From Roseibium marinum (lineage in GTDB: Bacteria > Pseudomonadota > Alphaproteobacteria > Rhizobiales > Stappiaceae), in assembly GCF_002906165.1 (NCBI RefSeq), contig NZ_PPCN01000015.1, forward strand, positions 1 to 64,000: 64,000 nt of DNA, read 5' to 3'. Below the pieces are notes generated by a model. The model saw nothing but the letters and a program-made list of their open reading frames with translations, made no database searches and had not been told where the DNA came from. The translations under genes and the position numbers were made by a program. Shown piece by piece: positions 32,281 through 41,322 of the stretch. Positions within the stretch are counted from its first letter, which is position 1; every line of letters begins with the position of its first letter.

Positions 32281-33315
32281 TCACTCCATCCGGTTCAGCC
32301 GGGCGGCGTGTTCCGGCGCGAGGTCGAAGGCGATCCGGTCGCCGATGGCATAGGCATCGTGCGGAACGGGCTGTTCCGCCTTGATCGGGCCAAGGGCACT
32401 GTCGAGCAGGTACTCGCGGGCATGGCCGGCAAAGGACGACCCTTTGACGATGCCGGAGAACGACCCGGATCCAAGCGTCACTTTGGACGGGCGCCACGCC
32501 AGACCCTTCACGGTGCCCTCGATCGGCGCGCCCGGGTTGAGGGGGACCTCGCCGTCGGCGGTTTTCAGCTTGCCGTTTTCCACGGCGAAAATGTTCTCGA
32601 AACCGACGAAGTCGGCCACGAAGCGGGTCGAGGGCCGGTCATAGACGTCCTCGGGCGTGCCGAGCTGTTCGATATAGCCGTCCTTCATGACGACGATCCG
32701 GTCGGCAAGCGCCAGGGCCTCGCTCTGGTCGTGGGTGACGAAGACCATGGTCACGCCGCTCTCGCGCTGAACCCGCTGCAGCTCCGTGCGCATTTCCAGC
32801 CGCAGCCTCGCGTCGAGGTTGGAGAGCGGCTCGTCCAGCAGAAGCACCTTCGGGTCCATGACGAGGGAGCGCGCCAGGGCGACGCGCTGCTGCTGGCCGC
32901 CGGAAAGCTCCGCGGGTTTGCGGTTCGTCAGATGGGACAGGCCGACAAGGTCCAGCCCGCCGTCGACCCTGGTATCGAGCGTCTTGCCGTCCAGCCTTTT
33001 GAGGCGCAGGCCGAAGGCGACGTTTTCGAAGACGTTCAGGTGGGGAAAGAGGGCGTAGGACTGGAACACAAGTCCGACCTGACGCTTGTTCGCCGGCAGA
33101 TAGGTGATGTCCGCGCCGTCCAGGGTGATACGGCCGGCGGCCGGACGCATGAGGCCGGTGATCGCCCGCATGGTTGTGGTCTTGCCACACCCGGACGGGC
33201 CGAGCAGAGCGATCAGTTCGCCCCTTGTGATGTCGAGACTCAGTCTGTCGACGGCAACCGACTTGCCATAGGCCAGCGTGACGTCTTTCAGCGAGAGATA
33301 GGTCAGATCAGACAT
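32281..33315 (-). CDS. Spermidine/putrescine-type ABC transporter ATP-binding protein (PotA family)
   Basis: 344-residue ATPase. Walker A GPSGCGKTT at 39-47, LSGGQQQRVALARSL signature, Walker B VLLLDEPLSNLD and H-loop FVTHDQSEALAL, with a TOBE domain in the last 100 residues. The ATG at 33315 overlaps the upstream permease end by 8 bp. Context with a nucleoside hydrolase and adenine deaminase in the same operon suggests a nucleoside or purine substrate rather than a polyamine. Confidence 0.9.
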   Translation of the reverse strand: MSDLTYLSLKDVTLAYGKSVAVDRLSLDITRGELIALLGPSGCGKTTTMRAITGLMRPAAGRITLDGADITYLPANKRQVGLVFQSYALFPHLNVFENVAFGLRLKRLDGKTLDTRVDGGLDLVGLSHLTNRKPAELSGGQQQRVALARSLVMDPKVLLLDEPLSNLDARLRLEMRTELQRVQRESGVTMVFVTHDQSEALALADRIVVMKDGYIEQLGTPEDVYDRPSTRFVADFVGFENIFAVENGKLKTADGEVPLNPGAPIEGTVKGLAWRPSKVTLGSGSFSGIVKGSSFAGHAREYLLDSALGPIKAEQPVPHDAYAIGDRIAFDLAPEHAARLNRME

Positions 33316-34087
33316 AACGGGAAAATCCGAGGAAACGTTCGGCCAGAAACACGATGGCGATGGACAGGAAGGCCAGCAGCGCGGCAAGCGCGGCCACGGA
33401 CGGGTCGTAGGTGATTTCCATGTACCAGATCATGTCGATGGGCAGGGTTCTGACGCCGGGGCCGGACAGGAACAGGGAGACCGGAACCTGATTGAAGCTG
33501 GTGACGAAACCGAGGATGAAAGCGGCGAGGATGCCGTTGCGGATATTGGGCAGCACCACCCGGAAGAAAGCCCCGGCGCGCGACGAGCCGAGAATGACGG
33601 CGGCCTCCTCGATGTCGCTGCGCAGGTTTTCCAGGGAGGCGGAGACGACCCGCACCGCATAGGGCAGGATAAGGGCCGTGTGCGCGATGAAGAGCGCCAG
33701 TCCGACGCCGACATCCAGCGGGATCACCAGGTAGCGCAGGAGCGCGAGGCCGACGATGATCCCCGGTACGATGATAGGCGCGGAGACGATGGTGCGCAGG
33801 GTCTCGCGGAAGGGCAGCTTGTAGCGTGAGGCGGCATAGGCGACCGGAACCCCGAGAACGAGCGCCGCCAGCGTGCCAAAGACGGCAAGGAACATCGACA
33901 GGGCGAAGCTTTTCCGGAAACTCTCGATCTCGAAGACCTTGAAGACCCATTTCAGGGACAGGCCCTGGGGCGGAAAGGCCAGCGTCTCTCCGGCGGACAG
34001 GGCCGCCGCGACGATGATCAGGAACGGACCCAAAAGGAAGGCGAGCACCAGGGTGAGGGTGGCATAGGAAAGAAGACGGCCGGTCAT
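33308..34087 (-). CDS. Spermidine/putrescine-type ABC transporter permease (PotC family)
   Basis: 259-residue inner-membrane protein with six hydrophobic segments and an EAA loop EEAAVILGSSRAGAFFRVVLP near residues 165-185. It overlaps the PotB-type gene by 4 bp and the ATPase gene by 8 bp. The N-terminal segment LLSYATLTLVLAFLLGPFLIIV is the first membrane helix. Confidence 0.91.
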   Translation of the reverse strand: MTGRLLSYATLTLVLAFLLGPFLIIVAAALSAGETLAFPPQGLSLKWVFKVFEIESFRKSFALSMFLAVFGTLAALVLGVPVAYAASRYKLPFRETLRTIVSAPIIVPGIIVGLALLRYLVIPLDVGVGLALFIAHTALILPYAVRVVSASLENLRSDIEEAAVILGSSRAGAFFRVVLPNIRNGILAAFILGFVTSFNQVPVSLFLSGPGVRTLPIDMIWYMEITYDPSVAALAALLAFLSIAIVFLAERFLGFSRYV

Positions 34088-34911
34088 CGTCTGTTCCTCG
34101 CTGTTGCGAGGCGTTTCAGCAGCATGTTCGCAGAGAAGCTCATGACGATCAGGATCATGGCGATGATGCTCGCGGATGCGAAGTCATTGGCGACCGTCAC
34201 TCGCTGATAGAGGAGGGTTTCCAGCATGAGAACCTTCGAGCCGCCGAGAATGGCGGGGGTGATATAGGCGGTGAGCGATCCGGTGAAGACCAGCGTGCCG
34301 CCGATGACGAGGCCTTCCCGTGTCAGTGGCAGGATCACCTTGAAAAAGACCTGCAGCCAGTTGGCGCCGAGCACCCGCGCGGCGGGAACGGCGTCCTTGG
34401 GCATGTTTTCCAGGGCGCTGAGCAGGGAAAGGATCATCAGGGGCAGGAAAAGCTGCAGCAGGCCGATGAAGACGGCGGTTTCGGTGAAGAGAAACCGGAC
34501 AGGCGTGTCGGACAGTCCCAGACCGACGATGATCTGGTTGACGAAGCCGGTGCGGCCGAGGATGACGATCCAGGCATAGGTCCGGGCAACCGGAGAAATC
34601 ATCAGCGGCATGACCACAAGGCCGATCATGCGGCCGCGCGCCGTGGGAGGCAGCGTGACGATGGCATAGGCGGTGGCATAGCCGATGACCGCCGAGACGG
34701 CCGTCACCATGGCGCCGAGTTTCAGGGTGCGCCAGAAGACGGTCTGATTGAGCGGTTTTGAGAAAAAGTCGACATAGGCGCTCAAGCTCCACGCGCCTTC
34801 CATCCGGAAACCTTCCGACAGAAGAATGCCGACGGGAACGAGAAAGACGACCGCCGCGAACACGACCGCCGGCAGAGCGAGGGCGAGTGCTTCCGCCCGG
34901 TTCTGAAACAT
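34084..34911 (-). CDS. Spermidine/putrescine-type ABC transporter permease (PotB family)
   Basis: 275-residue inner-membrane channel subunit with six predicted segments. The EAA-like loop is in DAVPAARVLGANWLQVFFKVILP, around residues 175-197. It is separated from the binding-protein gene by a 74-bp gap that holds a perfect hairpin and overlaps the second permease by 4 bp. Confidence 0.91.
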   Translation of the reverse strand: MFQNRAEALALALPAVVFAAVVFLVPVGILLSEGFRMEGAWSLSAYVDFFSKPLNQTVFWRTLKLGAMVTAVSAVIGYATAYAIVTLPPTARGRMIGLVVMPLMISPVARTYAWIVILGRTGFVNQIIVGLGLSDTPVRFLFTETAVFIGLLQLFLPLMILSLLSALENMPKDAVPAARVLGANWLQVFFKVILPLTREGLVIGGTLVFTGSLTAYITPAILGGSKVLMLETLLYQRVTVANDFASASIIAMILIVMSFSANMLLKRLATARNRR

Positions 34912-34929
34912 GAAACCTGCCTTGTATGC

Positions 34930-34955
34930 GCAGGCAGCGTTGTTACGCTGCCTGC
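34930..34955 (-). terminator. Perfect 10-bp hairpin between binding-protein and permease genes
   Basis: GCAGGCAGCG (34930-34939) and CGCTGCCTGC (34946-34955) around a 6-nt loop. In the reverse-strand transcript it follows the binding-protein stop and precedes the permease. No T run follows, so partial attenuation or protection of the upstream mRNA from decay is more likely than full termination. Confidence 0.65.
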
Positions 34956-34985
34956 TGACTTTGGGTTATCCGGAAACGGGCAGCT

Positions 34986-36008
34986 TTACTGGCCGACCTT
35001 GTCGTTCCATTCGGCGAGCCAGGTTTCGCGGTTGTCCAGAATGACGGCCGGCGGCAGCAGATGAAGGTTCTTCACCGTTTCCTCGCCATATGTTAGGTTT
35101 TCCGCCACTTCGTCGGAGACCTTCACGTCTGCGTTGGCCGGGCTGTCGACCAGGGCCTCGGCGAGTTTCGTCTGGATCTCGGTGGACAGCCAGTAATCCA
35201 TGAACTGGTAGGCCAGGTCTTCGTGTTTGGCGCCCTTGGTCAGGATCATGACATTCATGCCGCCGGTCTGGCCTTCCTTCGGCGTTGCCCAGGCAATGTT
35301 CATGTCCATTTTCGGATAGGCGCCCCAGGCGAAGCGGCCGATGGGCGCTGCCAGGATTTCTTCCTGCTGCATGAGCTGCGCGACCTGGGAGGAGCGGACG
35401 TAGAATGTGAGGATATCGTCCTTGTTCGCACCGACTTCAGCGATTGGCGCGGAAAGCGAGGGGGCATCGTCGCCCATGGCCTTGCCGAGCATGTAGAGCG
35501 CGGGAGGACCCTGGTTGGTGGTCACATTGGGAAATGCCACGCGGCCCTTCAGGTCGTCCTGGAACAGATCGGACCAGCTTTCGATCTTCACCTTGTCGGC
35601 GCGGTAGGCGATGGACGTGGCGTAGAAGGTGTAGCCGATGCCGAGATGATCGCCCAGCGGGTCCTTGGCGATGTCGTAGAGCTTGTCGAAGTTGGACAGT
35701 TTCGTGACGTCGATGGACTGGGTGATGCCTTTGCGTGCCGCTGAAAGAGCATCATGTGTGGACATGACCGCCATGTCGATCTCCGGATCGTCCTTGCGGG
35801 CTTCCAGTTTCGCCAGGCGCTCCACGCTGTTGCCGGTCTCCACCACCAGCTCGCAGCCGCAGATCTTCTCGAAGGGATCGTAGACGATTTCCTTGAATGC
35901 ATCCTGGCCAAATCCGTAAACGGAAATGACCAGCTTGTCGTCGGCGGCAAGCGCCGGTGCGGTGAAAGCGCAGAGGGCGACGCCCGCGGCGAGGGTTCTT
36001 CTAAGCAT
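34986..36008 (-). CDS. Spermidine/putrescine-type ABC transporter substrate-binding protein (PotD/PotF-like)
   Basis: 340-residue periplasmic protein with a Sec signal (MLRRTLAAGVALCAFTAPALA). The mature part begins ADDKLVISVYGFGQDAF and carries the family segments YDPFEKICGCELVVETGNSVERLAKLEA and GLKGRVAFPN-like DDLKGRVAFP. The two adjacent Cys (CGC) near residue 49 could form a disulfide. The start at 36008 overlaps the LacI stop by 8 bp, so repressor and importer share one transcript. The likely ligand is a nucleoside or purine, by context. Confidence 0.88.
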   Translation of the reverse strand: MLRRTLAAGVALCAFTAPALAADDKLVISVYGFGQDAFKEIVYDPFEKICGCELVVETGNSVERLAKLEARKDDPEIDMAVMSTHDALSAARKGITQSIDVTKLSNFDKLYDIAKDPLGDHLGIGYTFYATSIAYRADKVKIESWSDLFQDDLKGRVAFPNVTTNQGPPALYMLGKAMGDDAPSLSAPIAEVGANKDDILTFYVRSSQVAQLMQQEEILAAPIGRFAWGAYPKMDMNIAWATPKEGQTGGMNVMILTKGAKHEDLAYQFMDYWLSTEIQTKLAEALVDSPANADVKVSDEVAENLTYGEETVKNLHLLPPAVILDNRETWLAEWNDKVGQ

Positions 36009-37080
36009 TGTTTGTTCCTTCTCTGGAGGGGAGGGTGTCAGGATCTGTGTTGTTGTTATCCTGCGATGGGAAAAGGTTGCCATGCGGCGAGGCGCTGGAG
36101 CTTCGGACAATGAGTTCCATCGGCACGGCCTGAGGTCGAGCGGCCTCGTCCACGGGTGGAGCGATCCTGTCCGGTTCGATCTGCAAAAGGAGATCGGCCA
36201 CGGCGAGCCGGGCGATCCTTTCCATGTCCATGCGCACCGTCGTCAGGGCGGGTGAAATGGAGCGGGCCCAATGCAGATCGTCAAAGCCGGTGACAGTGAC
36301 GTGCGCGGGCACCGAGAGGCCGGATCGCTGCAACTCGCTGACGGCGCGCAGGGCATGAATGTCGGACACGGCGGCGAAGGCCGTGTAGCCATGACGGACC
36401 AGCTCCGCGAGCCCGAGCTCGCAACCCGGTCCGGCTGCCGCTTCCAGGGCGTCGATCCACAGCGTGCGGACAGAGCCTTCCGGGCCGAAGCCCGTGCGGA
36501 TGCCGCCGATGCGGTCGGCCTGAACATTTGAATCCTGGTGAAGCCCGATGATGGCAAGGCGGGTGTGCCCGAGATCGCGCAAATGCGCGCCGATCAGCCT
36601 GCCGCCCTGCCAGTGGTCGGCGGAAACGGTGTTTCCGGGTGTCGACGGTGTGTCGATCACCGCAACGGGACTGTTGATTTCCGCGATCCTGGTGCCGTGC
36701 CGGGGTACGAGGATAATGCCGTCGGCGCCGCGTTCGATAAGCTGGTCGATGGCGGCGGTCTGGGTTTTGACGTCACCGCGGCTGTCGCCGATCAGAACGC
36801 CGTAGCCGGCCCTTGTGGCGGCCTGCTCGATCGCCTGGGCGAATTGGGGGAACAACGGATGGCCGATATCGGCCAGCACCAGGCCGAGAACATGACTGCG
36901 CCCGGTGCTCAGGGCCCGTCCCGCAAGGCTGGGAACATAGCCGAGTTCTTTCGCTTTTTCCGCAATCTGCCGTGACAGCTGCGCAGAGACCCTTCCCTTG
37001 CCCGATAGGGCGTTGGATACGGTCGCGCTGGAAACGCCGAGGGCTCTGGCAATATCCGAAAGATTGGGGCGCGGTGCCAT
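36001..37080 (-). CDS. LacI-family transcriptional regulator
   Basis: 359-residue repressor. HTH NLSDIARALGVSSATVSNALSG at 6-27 with hinge KELGYVPSLAGRALS; the ligand domain shows SHVLGLVLADIGHPLF, GADGIILVPR, TAFAAVSDIHALRAV and VTVTGFDDLHWA. It is the first gene of the reverse operon for importer, nucleoside hydrolase and adenine deaminase, and a perfect palindromic operator lies 31-52 bp upstream, so it most likely represses its own operon until a purine or nucleoside (or sugar) is present. Confidence 0.93.
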   Translation of the reverse strand: MAPRPNLSDIARALGVSSATVSNALSGKGRVSAQLSRQIAEKAKELGYVPSLAGRALSTGRSHVLGLVLADIGHPLFPQFAQAIEQAATRAGYGVLIGDSRGDVKTQTAAIDQLIERGADGIILVPRHGTRIAEINSPVAVIDTPSTPGNTVSADHWQGGRLIGAHLRDLGHTRLAIIGLHQDSNVQADRIGGIRTGFGPEGSVRTLWIDALEAAAGPGCELGLAELVRHGYTAFAAVSDIHALRAVSELQRSGLSVPAHVTVTGFDDLHWARSISPALTTVRMDMERIARLAVADLLLQIEPDRIAPPVDEAARPQAVPMELIVRSSSASPHGNLFPSQDNNNTDPDTLPSREGTNNA

Positions 37081-37110
37081 CTGTTTTGGAGTGCCGACCG
37101 TTGGAACAAA

Positions 37111-37132
37111 TCTGATTAAGCGCTTAATCAGA
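37111..37132. promoter_or_regulatory. Perfect 22-bp LacI-type operator
   Basis: TCTGATTAAGC (37111-37121) is followed directly by its exact reverse complement (37122-37132). The core TTAAGCGCTTAA matches the LacI pattern TNAANCGNTTNA. It is centred about 41 bp upstream of the LacI start codon. The rest of the 209-bp gap to the SDR gene shows nothing else clear. Confidence 0.88.
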
Positions 37133-37289
37133 CTATGCAGAATATCCGCTGATGTCGACTCCTTTCATGACGTGAAAACGTCTCCCGGGTCGATTCAACC
37201 TGTGGCGGCAAAAAGGAAAAACGGGTCCCCATGGACAGGGCGCGGCTTCGGTTCTCGCTGTTTTCCGGTCAGCCAATCCTGGGCCGATC

Positions 37290-38039
37290 TCAGTTCTCCC
37301 GGGCGATCTGCCAGCCGGTCCAGGACTGGCTGACGGGCATGATTTCCAGGGAGTTGATGTTGAGATGGGCCGGCTGGGTTGCGATCCAAAAGACCGTGCC
37401 GGCGATGTCCTCAGGCTGGATCGCGTTGGCGCCGCCATAAAGCGCGTCATAGCTTTCTCTGTTGCCGCCGGTGCGCACCAGGGTGAACTCGCTTTCGCAC
37501 AGGCCCGGTTCAATCGAGGTCACCCGGACGCCCTTGCCGTGAAGGTCCGAGCGCAGCCCGAGCGAAAACTGACGCAAGAAGGCCTTGGTTCCCGCATAGA
37601 CATTGCCGCCCGGATAGGGCCAGTTGGCGGCGATGGAGGAAATGTTGACGATCATGCCCTTGCGCTCGATGAGCTTCGGCAGGAGCAGGTCGGTGATGGT
37701 GACAAGGCCGGTGATGTTGGTATCGATCATGGTCTTCCAGTCGGACAGCCTGGTGTCCGGCGCCAATGCGGTGCCAAGGGCGAGGCCGGCGTTGTTCACC
37801 AGAATGTCGATGTCCTGAAAGTCTTCCGGCAGGCCGGAAAGGGCGGCTCTCGTCGCCGCCTCGTCCATGATGTCGAAGACCACCGGGCAAAAGGCGTCGC
37901 CAAGCTCTTCGTTCAGCTTTTCCAGCCTGTCCGCACGCCGGCCGGTGCCGATGACCTTCCAGCCGTTTCGGGTAAACAGCCGTGCCATGACCTGGCCGAA
38001 ACCCGATGTGGTTCCGGTGATGAGAATTGTGCCGGTCAT
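37290..38039 (-). CDS. Short-chain dehydrogenase/reductase (YdfG-like)
   Basis: 249-residue NAD(P)-dependent oxidoreductase. Cofactor motif TGTTSGFG at 8-15, NNAG at 82-85, catalytic Ser134/135 and Y148-x3-K152 (YAGTK). Arg34/Arg35 after the second strand (GTGRRADRL) favour NADP. The overall pattern, including PYPGGNVYAGTKAFLRQFSLGLRSDL, is like YdfG, which oxidises L-allo-threonine and 3-hydroxy acids. It is transcribed toward the LacI operon but separated from it by 209 bp with the operator, so it is probably a separate unit. Confidence 0.9.
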   Translation of the reverse strand: MTGTILITGTTSGFGQVMARLFTRNGWKVIGTGRRADRLEKLNEELGDAFCPVVFDIMDEAATRAALSGLPEDFQDIDILVNNAGLALGTALAPDTRLSDWKTMIDTNITGLVTITDLLLPKLIERKGMIVNISSIAANWPYPGGNVYAGTKAFLRQFSLGLRSDLHGKGVRVTSIEPGLCESEFTLVRTGGNRESYDALYGGANAIQPEDIAGTVFWIATQPAHLNINSLEIMPVSQSWTGWQIAREN

Positions 38040-38134
38040 GGGCCTGCCTTTTCTGAGTTTGCGTGCAGCATTCGATTTGACCGGACCATACGAACAGGGC
38101 GCGCCGGCACAATGGCAAAACAGGCGGCAAGCGC

Positions 38135-38170
38135 CTCTGGCCCTTACGAATGAGAGCTCTGGCTCTACGG
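38135..38170. promoter_or_regulatory. Direct repeat upstream of the aminotransferase (MocR site candidate)
   Basis: CTCTGGCCCTTACG (38135-38148) and CTCTGGCTCTACGG (38157-38170) repeat in the same orientation with a 22-bp period. The second copy shares the 11-mer CTCTGGCTCTA with the site at 41345-41358 in front of the MocR and importer genes. MocR regulators of the GabR/TauR type usually bind direct repeats, so this is a likely activator site. Confidence 0.6.
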
Positions 38171-38230
38171 CCGCGGAACGTCAGGTCCTAGGAGTGATTG
38201 GACCGTTTCGATCTTGAGGACCCCCGTGCC

Positions 38231-39547
38231 ATGACCCAGATGCCGATCAACATGGACCATCACTGGATGCCGTTCACCAACAACCGGCTGTTCCACCAGG
38301 AACCTCAGATGTTCGAACGGGCGGAGGGCGTGCGCTACTGGACGCCGGAGGGCCGGGAAGTGCTGGACGGGTCGTCGGGTCTGTTCACCTGTGCGGCCGG
38401 TCACGGCCGCAAGGAAATCGCCGAGGCTGTCTATAAACAGCTTCAGAAGCTGGACTATACGCCGCATTTTCAGCGGGCCGCGCCGATCTCCTTCAAGCTG
38501 GCCGAAGCCCTGAGCGACATTCTTCCCGAAGGCCTGGATAGGGTCTTTTTCGGCTCCTCCGGCTCCGAGGCGGTCGATAGCGCCATCAAGATCTGCCTTG
38601 CCTATCACAAGGCCATGGGGGAACCCCAGCGCACCCGTTTCGTTTCGCGCTCCTGGGCTTATCACGGGGTCAATCTCGGCGGTACGTCCCTGGCGGGCAT
38701 GGTCGGCAACCGGCGGGACTTTGCCGGCGTGACCTGCGACGTGGTTCACATGCGCCACACCTGGAACGAAGAACAAAGGTTCACAACGGGTCAGCCGGAA
38801 GAGGGAGCCCATCTGGCCGAGGATCTTGAAGAGATCTGCATGACGTATGGCGGCGAGACCATCGCGGCCGTCTTCGTCGAACCCATCGCCGGGTCCATCG
38901 GCACCATCGTTCCGCCCCTCGGCTATCTTCAGCGCCTGCGGGAGATCGCCGACAAATACGGCATTCTTCTGGTGTTCGACGAGGTGATCACCGGGTTCGG
39001 CCGTACGGGCTCCGCGTTTGCCGCGCAGGAATTCGGCGTGACGCCGGATGTCATGACATTGGCGAAGGCCCTGACCAACGGGGCCATCCCGATGAGCGCC
39101 GTCGCCGTGAAAACCGAAATCCAGCAAACCGTGATAGGCTCCATTTCCGCCGACAGGCCGGAGCTGATGCACGGCTATACCTATTCGGCCCACCCTGTCG
39201 CCTGCGCCGCCGCGCTGGCGACCCTCGGCATCTACGAGAGTGAAGGCCTGTTTGACCGGGCCGCCAGCCTGTCGCCGATCTTCCTCGACGCAGTCTTCAG
39301 CCTGCGCAACCTTCCCCATGTCACCGACCTGCGCGGCTACGGCATGATGGCCGGCATCCAGCTGACACCTGGCGAGGCGCCCGGGGCGAAGGGATCCATC
39401 GTGCAGCGTCGGCTGTTCGACGAGGGCCTGCACGTGAAGGCAACCGGCGACGCCCTGATTTTCGCACCTGCTCTGACAACGTCGGAAGAGGACCTGTCGA
39501 TGATGGTCGATATTCTCCAGACCGTGCTGGGTCGGGCGGAGCTTTAG
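38231..39547 (+). CDS. Omega-amino acid:pyruvate aminotransferase (class III)
   Basis: 438-residue class III PLP aminotransferase. Internal aldimine Lys279 in LAKALTNGA, cofactor Asp250 in VFDEVITGFGRTG, phosphate-cup GSSGSEA (108-114). The N-terminal segment DHHWMPFTNNR and GLFTCAAGHGRKEIAEAV closely resemble beta-alanine/omega-amino acid:pyruvate aminotransferases. Substrates would be beta-alanine, taurine, GABA or monoacetyl/diamine derivatives with pyruvate as acceptor. The ATG at 38231 is preceded by GAGG at a long spacing. The MocR gene converges on it from the other side, and a polyamine-type importer follows, so an amine or omega-amino acid pathway is likely. Confidence 0.9.
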   Translation: MTQMPINMDHHWMPFTNNRLFHQEPQMFERAEGVRYWTPEGREVLDGSSGLFTCAAGHGRKEIAEAVYKQLQKLDYTPHFQRAAPISFKLAEALSDILPEGLDRVFFGSSGSEAVDSAIKICLAYHKAMGEPQRTRFVSRSWAYHGVNLGGTSLAGMVGNRRDFAGVTCDVVHMRHTWNEEQRFTTGQPEEGAHLAEDLEEICMTYGGETIAAVFVEPIAGSIGTIVPPLGYLQRLREIADKYGILLVFDEVITGFGRTGSAFAAQEFGVTPDVMTLAKALTNGAIPMSAVAVKTEIQQTVIGSISADRPELMHGYTYSAHPVACAAALATLGIYESEGLFDRAASLSPIFLDAVFSLRNLPHVTDLRGYGMMAGIQLTPGEAPGAKGSIVQRRLFDEGLHVKATGDALIFAPALTTSEEDLSMMVDILQTVLGRAEL

Positions 39548-39740
39548 GATTCGGACCCATAAAATCATGCTTTCAGGTCGTTCAGAAAGCGACTGTCTCC
39601 GGTGGTGCAAAATCTTGAAAACCTGAAGGCCTTGAGCGGGGAGCTTCTCTCCTGCGACGCGGGGTTTACCGCAACGCGAAGTCCCGGATCTCCGCTTGGC
39701 TGCGTCCGCGACGGCGATGGGAGGGGGGCGTTAGGCCTTG

Positions 39741-41225
39741 TTAACTCGCGATTTGCGCAAGGAGCTCGGCGAGCCGCCGGATGCCGGGTTCCATCTTCTC
39801 CTCGGCGACAGCACCGAAGCCGAGCCGGATGCGGTTGCGGGGTTTTTGCGGTGACAGATAGTGGATGTCGCCTGCTTCGATCAGGATGCCGTGCCGGGCG
39901 GCCAGGGCCTGAAGCTCCATGGCTCTTATTCCGTCGGGAAGCCTGATCCAGACACCTGACCCGCCAGTGGTGACCGTCGCTTCGCAGGCGGGAAGGTGGG
40001 TTTCGATCAGCTTGAAGATCTTCTTCCACTTCTGCGACAGGATTTTCCTCTGGCGGCGAATGTGGGAATCATATTGGCCCTCGGAGAGGAAGATCGCCAT
40101 GGCCCGCTGGTCGAGCGCGGAAGGGTGCCGGTACATGAGCCGCCGCAACGCCCGCAGTTCCCGGATGATGCGCCTGTCCGCCGCGATGAAGCCGAGACGC
40201 AGGCCCGGAAAAAGCGCCTTCGACAGGCTGGCGACATGGATGACGCGGCCCGTCCGGTCGAAACTGCGCAGGGAAGGCTTCTGCGCGCCGACAAAATTCA
40301 GTTCATGCTCATAGTCGTCTTCCAGAATGATGAAATCGTTGGTTTCCGCCTGAGCCAGCAATCTCAGCCGCCTTTCCATGGACATGGTGACATTGGTCGG
40401 CGACTGATGTCCCGGCGTGACATAGACCAGCCGCGCGCCTTCCAGATCATCGCCGACGCGCATGCCGTTCGAATCCACCCGGTGGTGCCTGATTTCCGCA
40501 CCCAGCGCCTGGAATATGTTGCGCGCATCCACGTAGCCCGGTTCCTCGATATCGACGCGAATGCCGGGCCGGCAGAACATGTGGGCCACCATGAACAGGG
40601 CGTTCTGGGCCCCGACCGTGATCAGGATCTCGTCCGGATCCGCCCGAAAGCCCCGCTGCGGCAGCATGCGGCGGATGATCTGGTCGACCAGCATCGGATC
40701 GTCCCGATCGACCAGGTCGCCGATCCAGGTCGGCGCGTGCTGGGCGGTTCCGGCCAGGCGGACGCAATCCCGCCAGCGGGCGACGGACGTTTTGTCGGGC
40801 GAGAGTTGGCCGAAAATGAAGGGGAAATCGAAACTCTGCCAGTCGGCCGGTTTGTGAATGTTCTCCTGATCCGAATAGTGGCGGGTCATAAGCGCGCCAG
40901 GGTCGAAGGGATGCTTTGACCGGGGAAGGATCTCCTTGGCATGATCGTCGATGCGAATATTGAGCTGTTCGCGGATATGGCGCTCATTTATGAAATATCC
41001 GCGCCGGTTGACCGATTTCAGGTAACCGTCCTCCACCAGCCGTTCGTAGACGATGGCGACGGTATTGCGGGACACGTTGATCTGCCTTGAAAAGACGCGT
41101 GTGGCCGGCAGGGGCTCGTGCAGCGGCCAGACACCGTCGAGGATCGCCTCGATCAGCCGCTCCTGGATCTGGTGCTGCAGGCGCCGGCACGGATCGAGAG
41201 GTTTGTCGAAATAGGTCGTAAGCAT
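39741..41225 (-). CDS. MocR/PdxR-type GntR regulator with aminotransferase domain
   Basis: 494-residue regulator. An N-terminal GntR winged helix (LIEAILDGVWPLHEPLPATRVFSRQINVSRNTVAIVYERLVEDGYL, about 22-70) is joined to a fold-type I aminotransferase-like domain with PLP Lys in ASLSKALFPGLRLGF and the cofactor Asp in ILEDDYEHE. Such proteins (GabR, TauR, PdxR) use PLP and an amine to sense their effector. ATG 41225 was chosen because MLTTYFDKPLD begins the family-like part. It is divergent from a Pot-type importer and converges with the aminotransferase; shared direct repeats suggest it controls both. Confidence 0.92.
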   Translation of the reverse strand: MLTTYFDKPLDPCRRLQHQIQERLIEAILDGVWPLHEPLPATRVFSRQINVSRNTVAIVYERLVEDGYLKSVNRRGYFINERHIREQLNIRIDDHAKEILPRSKHPFDPGALMTRHYSDQENIHKPADWQSFDFPFIFGQLSPDKTSVARWRDCVRLAGTAQHAPTWIGDLVDRDDPMLVDQIIRRMLPQRGFRADPDEILITVGAQNALFMVAHMFCRPGIRVDIEEPGYVDARNIFQALGAEIRHHRVDSNGMRVGDDLEGARLVYVTPGHQSPTNVTMSMERRLRLLAQAETNDFIILEDDYEHELNFVGAQKPSLRSFDRTGRVIHVASLSKALFPGLRLGFIAADRRIIRELRALRRLMYRHPSALDQRAMAIFLSEGQYDSHIRRQRKILSQKWKKIFKLIETHLPACEATVTTGGSGVWIRLPDGIRAMELQALAARHGILIEAGDIHYLSPQKPRNRIRLGFGAVAEEKMEPGIRRLAELLAQIAS

Positions 41226-41322
41226 TTGAATTTCCCGCAGTGCGAAAACGGCGCCGGTGCCCATCTGATTTCGCGACGACAGTTTTGGCTGTAACCTCGC
41301 GCGGAGCAAGCCCTGTTGCATG

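Noticed and set aside
39548-39740. Gap between aminotransferase and MocR genes considered for a small gene
   Set aside because: Only frames that run into the antisense of the MocR gene were seen; nothing supports a separate gene.
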